A stretch of 64,000 nt of DNA from UBA1756 sp045130235. GTDB taxonomy: Bacteria > Bacteroidota > Bacteroidia > Bacteroidales > WCHB1-69. The notes under the pieces were generated by a model, which was given only the letters and a program-made list of their open reading frames with translations, was not told where the DNA came from and ran no database searches. This document shows positions 1-7,951 of the stretch, piece after piece (positions within the stretch are counted from its first letter, which is position 1; every line of letters starts with the position of its first letter). The stretch covers positions 1 to 64,000 of the forward strand of contig JBGUPJ010000031.1 of the NCBI GenBank assembly GCA_045130235.1, read 5' to 3'. Both the position numbers and the translations under genes were made by a program.

Positions 1-298
1 CGATGAGGTGGTTGGTTTCGGAAGTGCCGTCGGCGATGGCCGTGTTGACGCAGTCGGTCACGTCGCCGCAGTTCTTGATCTGATAAGGAGTCAAGTGGTT
101 TTCAATCACGGTATCAATGGCCAAGTTAGTAGTAGAATTACCAGTGGAAATGGCGGTATTCACGCAATTGGTCACATCATCGCAATTCTTGATCTCATAG
201 GGGGCGAGATGGTTCTCAACCAAGGTATCAATGGCGATGTTAGTGGTTGACCCACCATTACCGATGGCGTCGTCCACGCAGTTGACCACTGAGGCGCA
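1..298 (-). repeat. 114-bp coding tandem repeat (38-aa units)
   Basis: Units start with a Cys codon at 298, 184 and 70 on the minus strand, an exact 114-bp period. Two full copies and one cut copy are visible and the array continues past the left edge. The GTATCAATGG core occurs at 111-120 and 225-234. The copies differ mainly at synonymous and surface-like positions, so this is a protein repeat, not a non-coding satellite. Confidence 0.85.
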
Positions 299-676
299 GT
301 CGGTGCTGAGTGCGTAGGGGACGGCATTGACGGGGTTGCTTGTGGTAACGGTATTGCTACCCCAGGTGATGGTGGCGTCGATGATGGCGTTGGCCCAGTT
401 GATGGTGCTGAAGTCGCCAGTGTGTGTAGTGGAGGGGTCACCGATGACGAGGTTCAACAAACCGTTGATGTTGGTGTGAACGCCGGAGTGGGTTTCGGTA
501 TATACCGTGGTGCCACCCACCTTGACGTCAATGGTGACGTTGACCGTCTCGTTGCTCGCCAAATGGTTGTCGCTGCTGCGGACCACTGCCTGGTAATTCA
601 ATTTTGCGGCAGACTGTGCCATAGCAGCAGTCAAGCTCATCACTAGGATAACTAAGAACGTTACAAGCTTTTTCAT
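1..676 (-). CDS. Secreted FISUMP-type protein with 38-aa repeats, partial (C-terminus beyond window)
   Basis: Reading leftward from the ATG at 676-674, the frame is open to the window edge, so the C-terminus is missing. The first 21 residues look like a signal peptide ending in AMAQ. The next ~100 residues resemble the N-terminal module of Bacteroidota FISUMP or tail-fibre-like secreted proteins: a NYQAVVR motif, a VYTETHSG motif and a GLLNLVIGD motif. From about residue 127 a 38-residue unit repeats with exact 114-bp spacing; each unit begins Cys-x-x-V-x-x-Cys-V and ends in an ENHL-x-PY-x-IKN type segment. The FISUMP gene upstream starts 59 bp away in the same direction and the two may be co-transcribed. 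Function is unknown; surface exposure is inferred. The start is fixed by the signal peptide. Confidence 0.8.
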   Translation of the reverse strand, partial: MKKLVTFLVILVMSLTAAMAQSAAKLNYQAVVRSSDNHLASNETVNVTIDVKVGGTTVYTETHSGVHTNINGLLNLVIGDPSTTHTGDFSTINWANAIIDATITWGSNTVTTSNPVNAVPYALSTDCASVVNCVDDAIGNGGSTTNIAIDTLVENHLAPYEIKNCDDVTNCVNTAISTGNSTTNLAIDTVIENHLTPYQIKNCGDVTDCVNTAIADGTSETNHLI

Positions 677-735
677 AATTGTTTTGTTGTTTTACTTATT
701 ATTATTTTTATTTTTTTTATTCTATTTTGATATGA

Positions 736-2106
736 TTATTCAGCATCCATCAGGCAGCGTACGCTGAGCGCATAGTTCTGGAGATAGTTCACAATACCAC
801 CGGGGGTACAGCCAGGACCGATCTCGCAAGCGGTGGCTTCGGGACCCATCGGGGTGGTGGACCAGAGGTATGCTTTCACATAAAGATTTTCGAAATAACC
901 GTTGGCGGCATTGAAATATCCTGCAGGCAGCAAGCTGAAGCCGCTCTCATCGGTACCAACCACCGGAATCCAGTCGCGGGTGGCCATAAGGGAGGAAGTT
1001 TCAACCGTGGTGTAAAGTTCCGTCAGCTTCGCACCATCAGGAAGGTGCCAGCCGTCAGGACAGATACCCTGGTAGTTGCCATTGGCATCGGGCGTGGAGG
1101 TGCCCATCATCGCCTCGTAGGTGTAGAGCTTGCCGTAAGCATCAGGATCGGGGGTGTTGGGATAGGTCATCACTCCATCAGCAATGGGCGTTCCACCCAC
1201 GTAGCTTTCAGGACGAAGGTTGGTCTTGGTCCAGCAGTCGTAGTTCACACGCACTGCATCATATACTACACCGTCACCGTCAGGACCGGATTGTGCCGGA
1301 CAGTTAGGCCAAAGAATGATGACAGGCTGGGTGAACGTAACCACAGAGTCAGCAATGGTAATCGTCCACGTCACTTCCGTAGTGTCGCCAGTGGGGAAGC
1401 AGAAGGTGGACTCGTCTGGGTTGTGGGTGATAGTCAGTTCAGATGCAGAGAGCGGGTAGGTGGTGAGGTCGTCGATGTCGGGGGTCTGCAGCGGGTTGTT
1501 GGGCGAGACAAGAAGCTCACAGGGATGACCAACACGGCCTTGCTGCTTGACGGTGTCGTTGGGGGTCACACGATAAACCAATAGCTCCACGATGCTGTCG
1601 CAGCCCAACGTGGTGCTGAAAGTCTGTGAGAGCTTGTGGGTGGTGGGATCCTCCGAGAGGCGCGTGTCGCCAGCCAGCAGCACGGTGGTGTCCGAGTTGT
1701 ACTGAGTGGCATGAATGGTGAGCGCCAGGTTGATGATGCTGTCAAAGCCCAATGAAATGCCGGCCAAAGAGTAGCGGGAGGTGTCGAACACCTCGTCCAC
1801 ACCTTGCACGCTCACGTGGTTGAGGCCGCCAGCGCGGGTAAAACCATATCCGCTGTAGTCATATCCCTCGCAGACCTCATCGGTCTCGTCGGTGATGACG
1901 AGGGTGGCGTTGTGAACCCCCTCGTTCACCATCATTCCCGTGCCCACAGCGGCCACGGTGAACACCTGTCCGATGGTGCTCGTTGAACCGGTGGCGGGGT
2001 CGTAAACGTCGCCGGAGACGACAAATGCGTTCTGCTCCATCCAGCCCTGCGCATGGCAGCAGAGGGCCGAAACGATGAGGATGAGGATGGCTTCGATTCT
2101 CTTCAT
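736..2106 (-). CDS. Secreted FISUMP domain protein
   Basis: A 456-residue protein from the ATG at 2106. An in-frame ATG 27 bp upstream is less likely because the signal peptide (MKRIEAILIL onward, ending CCHAQ) starts at 2106. The middle contains a GCDSI motif, part of a small module common in secreted Bacteroidota proteins and also present in the C10 protease at 3269-5341. The C-terminal ~180 residues match the FISUMP (Fibrobacter succinogenes major paralogous) domain: a WTKTNLRPE start, the ICPDGWHLPDGAKL motif, then GFSLLPAGYF, YLWSTTP and a final VRCLMD. FISUMP proteins are exported and presumed surface-associated; their biochemical role is not known. No T9SS sorting domain is visible. 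Confidence 0.85.
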   Translation of the reverse strand: MKRIEAILILIVSALCCHAQGWMEQNAFVVSGDVYDPATGSTSTIGQVFTVAAVGTGMMVNEGVHNATLVITDETDEVCEGYDYSGYGFTRAGGLNHVSVQGVDEVFDTSRYSLAGISLGFDSIINLALTIHATQYNSDTTVLLAGDTRLSEDPTTHKLSQTFSTTLGCDSIVELLVYRVTPNDTVKQQGRVGHPCELLVSPNNPLQTPDIDDLTTYPLSASELTITHNPDESTFCFPTGDTTEVTWTITIADSVVTFTQPVIILWPNCPAQSGPDGDGVVYDAVRVNYDCWTKTNLRPESYVGGTPIADGVMTYPNTPDPDAYGKLYTYEAMMGTSTPDANGNYQGICPDGWHLPDGAKLTELYTTVETSSLMATRDWIPVVGTDESGFSLLPAGYFNAANGYFENLYVKAYLWSTTPMGPEATACEIGPGCTPGGIVNYLQNYALSVRCLMDAE

Positions 2107-2167
2107 AGTATCACGTCGTGCCGAAGCCCTCACGGCACACCTAAAAAGGCATATTCATAACCCAATG

Positions 2168-2209
2168 GCAATTGCGTAGGGCTTTTTTGTTTTACAAAAA
2201 CGCAATTGC
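2168..2209 (-). repeat. Leader inverted repeat upstream of the FISUMP gene
   Basis: GCAATTGCGT at 2168-2177 is perfectly complementary to ACGCAATTGC at 2200-2209. An inner stem TTTTTGT (2184-2190) / ACAAAAA (2194-2200) stacks inside it, leaving a short one-sided internal loop (AGGGCT region). It lies 62 bp upstream of the FISUMP start codon, downstream of the putative -7 box at 2285-2292, so it would be in the 5' leader if that promoter is real. A regulatory or mRNA-stabilising role is inference only. Confidence 0.5.
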
Positions 2210-2284
2210 ATACCTTATTTCTTGATGTATTTATCTAACAATCAAATTATTAGATAATAACACATAACATCAGAAATACAAATG

Positions 2285-2292
2285 CAAAAATA
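2285..2292 (-). promoter_or_regulatory. Possible Bacteroidota -7 box for the FISUMP genes
   Basis: The minus strand reads TATTTTTG, matching TAnnTTTG. No good TTG is seen at the usual -33 spacing, and the implied leader is about 180 nt, so this is tentative. Confidence 0.3.
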
Positions 2293-2432
2293 GGGATATA
2301 ATCCTTGAATTGCTTTGTAGAGCTACTCCCTAATGCGCTGTATTCATTTAATATATATATATTTTTTTTTAACTACATATATTATTCAGTAGAATACGAA
2401 TTTTGGGCAAATTGAGGGGTGTCTAATCAAAA

Positions 2433-2468
2433 AGAGAGGGTGTCTAAATCATATTAAACACCCTCTCT
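2433..2468 (-). terminator. Rho-independent terminator downstream of ybaK
   Basis: AGAGAGGGTGT (2433-2443) pairs perfectly with ACACCCTCTCT (2458-2468), an 11-bp stem with a 14-nt loop. Read on the minus strand the stem is followed by TTTTT from the CTCTCTTTTT junction, as expected for a terminator of leftward transcription from ybaK, whose stop is about 190 bp upstream. Confidence 0.75.
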
Positions 2469-2656
2469 ATATATTAATCCTTCTTTTCACATAATACACT
2501 GACAATCAATACAATAACACATTGCTCCTAATATTTTTTTGCATAATTATCTTCATCAGATTATACAATAATGAGGTGACCCAATGGATATATTTCTCGG
2601 GCTAATAAAACAATGAAATAACAATTAGCTGATATTCAACAATTTGACACACACCC

Positions 2657-3142
2657 CTACACCGTCAAATCGGCAACCTTCATGCCGACAAGATCGATAA
2701 GGTGCTGCGGGTTGAGCTTGAACTGCAGACCACGCACACCAGCACTCACATAGATATAGTCAAACAGCTGGCACGTCTCGTGGATGAATGTGGGAAATGG
2801 CTTCTTCATCCCTACAGGTGAGCAGCCGCCACGGATATAGCCGGTAAGCGGAAGCAACTCCTTCATCGGGATGAGATCACAGTTCTTGTTGCCCGTCACC
2901 TTGGCGGTCTTCTTCAAATCCACCTCCTCACTACCTGGAATCACACAGACAAAATACCCTGTCTTGTCACCCTTAAGCACCAACGTCTTGAAAACCTGAT
3001 GGATATCCTCACCAAGTTGGTCGGCAATGTGCTGCGCGCCAAGGTCGTTCTCATCCACCACGTAAGGAATCAGCTCATAAGCCACCTTCTTCTGGTCGAG
3101 AATGCGGCAAGCGTTGGTCTTGTTGATTTTCTCTTTCGGCAT
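2657..3142 (-). CDS. ybaK: YbaK-type Cys-tRNA(Pro)/Cys-tRNA(Cys) deacylase
   Basis: A 161-residue protein of the YbaK/ProX editing-domain family, which hydrolyses misacylated aminoacyl-tRNA, typically Cys-tRNA(Pro), in the cytoplasm. Seen: the conserved lysine in VFKTLVLKG (K52) and the glycine-rich loop GYIRGGCSPVG (residues 101-111), both family hallmarks. Length is normal for a stand-alone YbaK. The ATG at 3142 (MPKEKINKTNACRILD) is chosen; the frame stays open upstream to 3262, but that extension is unlike the family and overlaps the divergent promoter region. It is divergent from the C10 protease gene and is followed by a terminator at 2433-2468. Confidence 0.92.
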   Translation of the reverse strand: MPKEKINKTNACRILDQKKVAYELIPYVVDENDLGAQHIADQLGEDIHQVFKTLVLKGDKTGYFVCVIPGSEEVDLKKTAKVTGNKNCDLIPMKELLPLTGYIRGGCSPVGMKKPFPTFIHETCQLFDYIYVSAGVRGLQFKLNPQHLIDLVGMKVADLTV

Positions 3143-3166
3143 AAGGTTGTAAAAATTTGAAGGGTG

Positions 3167-3174
3167 CAAAAATA
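3167..3174 (-). promoter_or_regulatory. -7 box for ybaK
   Basis: The minus strand reads TATTTTTG, matching TAnnTTTG, 24 bp upstream of the chosen ybaK ATG. A TTG lies at 3192-3190, about 15 bp away, somewhat short of the usual spacing. It supports the start at 3142 over the upstream one. Confidence 0.5.
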
Positions 3175-3229
3175 AGGAAAAGTTTGTTCCAAGGTTGATA
3201 AGTAATGCGGAAAAAATTAAAAAAAATTG

Positions 3230-3237
3230 TACTTTTG
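3230..3237 (+). promoter_or_regulatory. -7 box for the C10 protease gene
   Basis: TACTTTTG matches TAnnTTTG, 31 bp upstream of the ATG at 3269, and is followed by GC as is common for this promoter class. No clear TTG is present at ideal -33 spacing. Confidence 0.5.
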
Positions 3238-3268
3238 CAAGCTGTAATCTATCGTCATTCAAATCATT

Positions 3269-5341
3269 ATGAAAAGAATTTTATCCCTTTCCCTATTTGT
3301 CATTGTCGCCACTTTCATGCTGAATGCCAGTCCAGTGGATACAACGACCGCTCGCATTGCGGCTTCCCATTTCCTGTCGCAACACGGCACCACTCGTTCC
3401 GTCAATGCGCTTCAGATGGCCTATCAGCTGAACGATGCCGCACAAAAACCCTGCGTGTATATCTTCAACAGCGAAGGCGGCGGCTTTGTGGTGATGGCCG
3501 CCGACAACAGCGTGCTTCCAGTACTTGGGTACAGCACCACCGGCTATTTCGACACAGAGAATATTCCTTCCAATATGGCCGCCTGGCTCGACACTTACCG
3601 TGAGGCGGTGAGCGACATCGCCGCCGGTGCCAGCACCCGCACCTATCCCACCATGGAGGAGGCTTGGCAACGGCTGCTCTCCGATGAACCCGCCAGCCCG
3701 AACCGCGAGGTGGTCGTCGGTCCCCTGCTGACTACCACCTGGAACCAAAGCCCCTACTACAACCAGCTCTGTCCCGGTACAGGCAGCAACAAGGCTATCA
3801 CCGGTTGCGTGGCCACCGCCATGGGACAAATCATGCGCTACTGGCGTTGGCCCGCCCAAGGTCACGGTCACCACACGTACGTGGCCAACTACGCCCAGTA
3901 CGGCTACGCCGATTATGGCTCCCAATACGTGAATTTCGGAGAAGCCACCTACAACTACAACTTGATGCCCAACTACCTCAACAGCAACAGCTCCAACAAC
4001 CAAGTGGCCGAAGTGGCCAAACTGCTGTACCACTGCGGAGTGAGCGTCAATATGATGTATAGTCCGAATGCCAGCGGAGCAAACAGCGAAAATGTACCCA
4101 GTGCCATGCACAACTATTTCGGCTATACCAACAGCACCTTCCAATACAAAAATGGCGAAGGAGCTTGGATTAACGCTCTGAAAGCCCAGCTGAATGCTGA
4201 CATCCCCTTGTATTATAGCGGCTCCGGCGACGATGGCGGCCACGCCTTTATCTGCGACGGCTACGACGAAGACAACTATTTCCACTTCAACTGGGGCTGG
4301 TCAGGATCCCAAAACGGCTACTTCGCCGTGGGCAACCTCAACCCCGGCAGCTACGTGTTCAACTCCTACCAAGGCGCCATCTTCAACCTCGAACCCGACC
4401 TCTGCTACCCCTACCCCGAAATCGCTATCTCAGGCAATACCGTGATGGCCGATGCCAACAGCAGCGTCACCCTCACCGCCCCCGAAGGTGTTAGCTACCA
4501 GTGGAGCGACAATAGCACCACACAATCTATCACCGTCTCCCCCGATGTTCCCAAATACTACACCGTAACTGTAACCGATACTGCAGGCTGCCGCAACACT
4601 GCCTCCACATGGGTCACCTTCGCCGACGGCTGCGAAATCACCTTCCACCTCCACGATAGCTACGGCGACAGCTGGCAAGGCAATGCCATCCAAGTGTATA
4701 ATCAAGTGCGAAAGATTGCTGAAATCACCCTCAGCGACGGTAGCGACACCACCATCACCCTGCCCGTCATCTCTGGCGAACTGGCCCTGAAATGGAAACT
4801 CGGCAACTACCCCGAAGAGTGCTCCTTCGAAGTCAGTGGCCACTGCCTCGAATACAACTTCCCCGAAGCTCCCCAAAGTACCGGCGTATTCCTCGTTACA
4901 CAACTCTTTTGTGGGGATATTATCACAGAATTTTCCGTGGAAACTGAAGACAATTCTTATACATGGAATAACGAAACCTATTACGAATCTGGCGATTACG
5001 CTCAAAACTTCACCAGCCAGTTCGGCTGCGACAGCACTGCCATTCTGCACCTTACCCTGCACACAAACGGAATCGAAGATAATCTTTCCCAACCCAACCT
5101 TATCCTCTCCCCTAACCCGACCAACGGATGGCTCAAAATCCAATGCACCTCTTCTAATGGCCTATGGGAAAATTCTGAATTACAAGTGTTTGACATATAC
5201 GGACGATTGATAAATACTGTAGAGACATCGCGCACAACGTCTTTACTGATCGACCTTTCATCTTACACTTCTGGCATTTATTTCGTTAAATGGATAAACA
5301 ATAACAACATCCTCTCCGTTCAGAAAGTGGTAAAACAATAA
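3269..5341 (+). CDS. Secreted C10 family (streptopain/SpeB-like) cysteine protease with T9SS sorting domain
   Basis: A 690-residue precursor. A signal peptide (1-20, ending LNAS) is followed by an inhibitory propeptide of the Spi/I69 type (about 25-140) and a C10 catalytic domain. The nucleophile is Cys180 in ITGCVATAMGQIMRYW, the catalytic His is H325 in GGHAFICDGY, and the supporting Asn/Trp lie in HFNWGWSG (about 339-346). A short Ig-like module (about 382-450), a region with the DSYGDSWQGN motif and a GCDS module follow. The last ~80 residues are a T9SS type A sorting domain (PNPTNGWLKI, then DIYGRLI, then SGIYFVKW). All catalytic residues are present, so an active, surface-attached or released protease is expected. 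It converges on the short-chain dehydrogenase gene with only 2 bp between stops. Confidence 0.93.
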   Translation: MKRILSLSLFVIVATFMLNASPVDTTTARIAASHFLSQHGTTRSVNALQMAYQLNDAAQKPCVYIFNSEGGGFVVMAADNSVLPVLGYSTTGYFDTENIPSNMAAWLDTYREAVSDIAAGASTRTYPTMEEAWQRLLSDEPASPNREVVVGPLLTTTWNQSPYYNQLCPGTGSNKAITGCVATAMGQIMRYWRWPAQGHGHHTYVANYAQYGYADYGSQYVNFGEATYNYNLMPNYLNSNSSNNQVAEVAKLLYHCGVSVNMMYSPNASGANSENVPSAMHNYFGYTNSTFQYKNGEGAWINALKAQLNADIPLYYSGSGDDGGHAFICDGYDEDNYFHFNWGWSGSQNGYFAVGNLNPGSYVFNSYQGAIFNLEPDLCYPYPEIAISGNTVMADANSSVTLTAPEGVSYQWSDNSTTQSITVSPDVPKYYTVTVTDTAGCRNTASTWVTFADGCEITFHLHDSYGDSWQGNAIQVYNQVRKIAEITLSDGSDTTITLPVISGELALKWKLGNYPEECSFEVSGHCLEYNFPEAPQSTGVFLVTQLFCGDIITEFSVETEDNSYTWNNETYYESGDYAQNFTSQFGCDSTAILHLTLHTNGIEDNLSQPNLILSPNPTNGWLKIQCTSSNGLWENSELQVFDIYGRLINTVETSRTTSLLIDLSSYTSGIYFVKWINNNNILSVQKVVKQ

Positions 5342-5343
5342 AA

Positions 5344-6165
5344 CTACTTCTCTGAAGCTGCAATCTTCCCCCAAATTCGATTCACCGTACACTTCGGCAA
5401 AATATTGACTGCCGGAGCATAAAGGTGATTGAACCATCCTGGCGTGACACTCCGGCGCCGACGGAACATTGCTTTCAACGCCTTACGCACCAACTTATGC
5501 GGCGAATATACCAGTCCGAACTTGCCAGCCACATCAAGTATCTTCACTAAAGTGGGCAACACACGATACAAACCCGTGGCCACCGCCCCGGGCGACACTA
5601 CAGTGACCGAAACACCATATCGCTTCATCTCATAATAAAACGATTTGGAGAAACTCCGCAAATACGCTTTTGTGGCGCCATAAAGGGTTAAACCGGGCAC
5701 ATACATTCCCGCCACCACCGACGACACATTCAAGATGTATCCCCTACCCCTCTGCTTCATTCCCTCTCCAAACAGCTCGCACAACCGGGTGGGCGTTATC
5801 ACATGCAAATACAGCATTAAATCACCCTTCCTGATAGTATCCCCTTTCAATTCCTGGAAGTAAAACATTCCCGCATTATTGATGAGAATGTCAATTTGAA
5901 TGCCCCTGTCCCGACAAATAGCCCCCAACTCATCCGCCGCCTCATATCGGGCCAAATCGCAAAATACCGGGGTGGTTTCAACCGAAAAAGACTGGTGTAA
6001 CTCTTCAGCATAGCGCTCCAATTCCTCCTTCTGATTGCTCACCATCACAACATTGCAACCTGATGCCGCCAACTGCCGCGAATATTCCAATCCCATCCCC
6101 GAGCTGGCACCCGTCACCAATGCAGTACACCCCGTCCAAATATATTTTTGGAACCCTTTTCCCAT
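5344..6165 (-). CDS. Short-chain dehydrogenase/reductase (SDR)
   Basis: A 273-residue classical SDR, an NAD(P)-dependent oxidoreductase with a Rossmann fold. Seen: the cofactor motif TGASSGMG (18-25), NNAG (96-99), catalytic Ser in NVSS (about 149), the Tyr162/Lys166 pair of YGATK, and PG at 192-193. It resembles the broad DltE/17-beta-hydroxysteroid dehydrogenase-like subgroup, but the substrate cannot be told from sequence. The ATG at 6165 gives the normal short N-terminal extension before the first beta strand. It stands alone, downstream of the OmpA terminator, and converges on the C10 protease gene. Confidence 0.9.
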   Translation of the reverse strand: MGKGFQKYIWTGCTALVTGASSGMGLEYSRQLAASGCNVVMVSNQKEELERYAEELHQSFSVETTPVFCDLARYEAADELGAICRDRGIQIDILINNAGMFYFQELKGDTIRKGDLMLYLHVITPTRLCELFGEGMKQRGRGYILNVSSVVAGMYVPGLTLYGATKAYLRSFSKSFYYEMKRYGVSVTVVSPGAVATGLYRVLPTLVKILDVAGKFGLVYSPHKLVRKALKAMFRRRRSVTPGWFNHLYAPAVNILPKCTVNRIWGKIAASEK

Positions 6166-6201
6166 TTTAGTACAAGATATTTATAAAATCTTACTCATAA
6201 A

Positions 6202-6226
6202 AAAGGGTGGCTTATTGCCACCCTTT
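6202..6226 (-). terminator. Rho-independent terminator downstream of the OmpA-family gene
   Basis: AAAGGGTGGC (6202-6211) pairs perfectly with GCCACCCTTT (6217-6226) around a TTATT loop. On the minus strand the stem runs into a T tract, ending the giant-protein/OmpA transcription unit 25 bp after the OmpA stop. Confidence 0.85.
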
Positions 6227-6250
6227 ACTTAATATCATTCAAAGAAACGA

Positions 6251-7867
6251 TTACTCAATCTCCTCAACGATAATGATAGCTGCGCGGTGTTCTTCTAACT
6301 TCGGATCAGTGATTTCTTCACTGCTTTCCTTATCACTATCGGTACGATTCACAAGGTCAATTCTGTCGGGAGACAAACCATACTTCTCAATGAAGAGTCT
6401 TCTCACACTTTCAGCTCTACGTTTGGAGAGGTCTTCGTTGTGCTCCTGCGGTCCAAGTTTACAGGTGTAAGACTTGATGAGAAGTCTGAATTTAGGATTA
6501 GCCTTCAGCTCATCAGCAGCTTCCTGAATCCAAATCTCACCATCCTTATTGATCTTCGGAACATCTTGGTCAAGGTCGAAGAGTACTTTAATCTTACTAA
6601 CCTTTTCGGCAATGCTCTTCTGGATCTCTTTACCCTTTTCATCCATCGGCTCACCATTAGCCTTAGTGTCAGGACAAGAAGGAATAATGTAAATGTATTC
6701 GGTGTTTCTGTCGCAAGCATTGCAAGTATCCTGCAAATACTTCTCGAAAGCGTCACCACCCAATCTATGATAACGATGGCGCACAGACTCTTCACACTTG
6801 GTATCAGCCTTAATGTGAATACCAACCTTCACACCCACTTGAAGATTGTGCCAGTGGAAATTACCAATCACATCTTCACGCAATACATTGGTGGTATTGG
6901 ATTCAGTGCTGGTGGGATAATTCTCCAAAACATTCTGATCATAAAGAATGTCGAAATTAGAACCCAGAAGACCATTATAAGTGAATTTGTGAATATCGGT
7001 AGTGGGCTCGCAGAGATAATGTCTGTTTTCAGCTTTCGGAAGAATATCCAAGAAACCATAGGTGCAGTAAAGACCTGCATAGAAATCCAATTTGTTATTG
7101 ATTTTGAAGATAGCGCCGAAATCAGCCTGAAGGTCAAATGAGCATCTCAATTTAGCAGAGCCATTTCCCTCAATCGTAAATTCTCCAAAACCATGGTTCA
7201 CACAATATTCTCCTTCATAAAGAACATCATAGTAATCATCATAACCTTTGGTTACTAATGATCCTTCAACAAGCTTGGAACGATTATAGATGGGGAACCA
7301 TCCGCGAAGACCTAATTGGGCATAAAGACCAATCTTGTCATTCTTCTTGAAACGATATTCCCAAACAGCGGTCAACGGAACTTCCACAGCATAAATCACT
7401 TGCTTCTCAATCATGTTCTTAGTCTGATAGAGAAGGTCATAATTGGTGTTGTGGAGAGAGTACTGGCTGTACGTTTCATCGCCTGCATCAGGAATGACAC
7501 CTCTAACGTTCAGATTCATTCGGGAAGCCAAACGCTGGAAACCAACGCCTAACCCAAGTCCCCAATTCTCAGTGAACATATACGTATATCCCAATTCAAT
7601 CGTATGAGCGCAGGGATGCATCATGGCATTCTTGACGCCATAACGGGCTCCATCTATACCAGGAATACGGTGATAGATGTCGTTCATGAAAGCACCTCCC
7701 AAGTGAATATACACTCGATGATGACTAATCGTATCAACTTGTGTAGAATCATTTGTTTCCTGTACTTCATCTAACCCCTCTTTCGGCGTTTCAGTGTCAT
7801 TCTGCGCTTGAGCATAACCCACGAAAGCAGCTAAGATAAGACAGATTAAAAATAATTGCTTTTTCAT
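6251..7867 (-). CDS. OmpA-family outer membrane protein
   Basis: A 538-residue protein from the ATG at 7867, which starts a clear signal peptide (MKKQLFLICLILAAF, ending AQAQ); the frame is open 25 codons further upstream but that part is unlike a signal sequence. Residues about 45-380 alternate aromatic and polar residues with GYTYMF, GLGLGVGF and LGLRGWF strands typical of an outer-membrane beta barrel. The last ~110 residues are an OmpA C-terminal, peptidoglycan-binding domain: KVLFDLD, then HNEDLSKRRAESVRRLF, then an HRAAIIIVEE end. It lies 84 bp downstream of the giant surface-protein gene in the same direction and ends at a strong terminator, so it is probably co-transcribed and may help hold the giant protein at the cell surface (inference). 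Confidence 0.88.
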   Translation of the reverse strand: MKKQLFLICLILAAFVGYAQAQNDTETPKEGLDEVQETNDSTQVDTISHHRVYIHLGGAFMNDIYHRIPGIDGARYGVKNAMMHPCAHTIELGYTYMFTENWGLGLGVGFQRLASRMNLNVRGVIPDAGDETYSQYSLHNTNYDLLYQTKNMIEKQVIYAVEVPLTAVWEYRFKKNDKIGLYAQLGLRGWFPIYNRSKLVEGSLVTKGYDDYYDVLYEGEYCVNHGFGEFTIEGNGSAKLRCSFDLQADFGAIFKINNKLDFYAGLYCTYGFLDILPKAENRHYLCEPTTDIHKFTYNGLLGSNFDILYDQNVLENYPTSTESNTTNVLREDVIGNFHWHNLQVGVKVGIHIKADTKCEESVRHRYHRLGGDAFEKYLQDTCNACDRNTEYIYIIPSCPDTKANGEPMDEKGKEIQKSIAEKVSKIKVLFDLDQDVPKINKDGEIWIQEAADELKANPKFRLLIKSYTCKLGPQEHNEDLSKRRAESVRRLFIEKYGLSPDRIDLVNRTDSDKESSEEITDPKLEEHRAAIIIVEEIE

Positions 7868-7909
7868 AATATTGCTGTATTTAATTTTCAGTTTTAGTAT
7901 GGTTAAAAT

Positions 7910-7942
7910 GTGAACCTTGACAGCAGTAGCTGCCAAGGTCAC
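7910..7942 (-). terminator. Intercistronic hairpin between the giant gene and ompA (attenuator-like)
   Basis: GTG (7910-7912) pairs with CAC (7940-7942), ACCTTG (7914-7919) with CAAGGT (7934-7939), and CAGC (7921-7924) with GCTG (7929-7932) around an AGTA loop, with one bulged A and one A/C mismatch. On the minus strand it is followed by only ATTTTAACC, a weak T tract. It may cause partial termination or protect an mRNA end, uncoupling OmpA level from the giant gene; this is inference. Confidence 0.5.
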
Positions 7943-7951
7943 AGACTAACT

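Larger units (their letters stand above)
2107..2656. other. Non-coding stretch between the FISUMP gene and ybaK
   Basis: About 550 bp without a credible gene. Both flanking genes are on the minus strand. It holds a terminator for ybaK (2433-2468), a possible minus-strand -7 box (CAAAAATA on the plus strand, 2285-2292) and a large hairpin in the presumed FISUMP leader (2168-2209). The remainder is AT-rich with homopolymer runs around 2340-2385. No tRNA or mobile element was recognised. Confidence 0.6.

Noticed and set aside
2415..2450. Two similar GGTGTCTAA-type segments in a row as a binding-site repeat.
   Set aside because: The second is one arm of the ybaK terminator; the similarity is short and probably coincidental.
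3143..3262. A longer YbaK starting at 3262.
   Set aside because: The extension spans the divergent promoter region including both -7 boxes and is not part of the family.
3293..4285. A 330-codon minus-strand frame opposite the C10 protease.
   Set aside because: The plus strand carries the intact protease with catalytic residues; the reverse frame is V/G/H-rich shadow sequence.
7868..7942. A start for the OmpA-family gene at 7942.
   Set aside because: The 25 extra codons precede a clear signal peptide that begins at the ATG at 7867, and they overlap the intercistronic hairpin.
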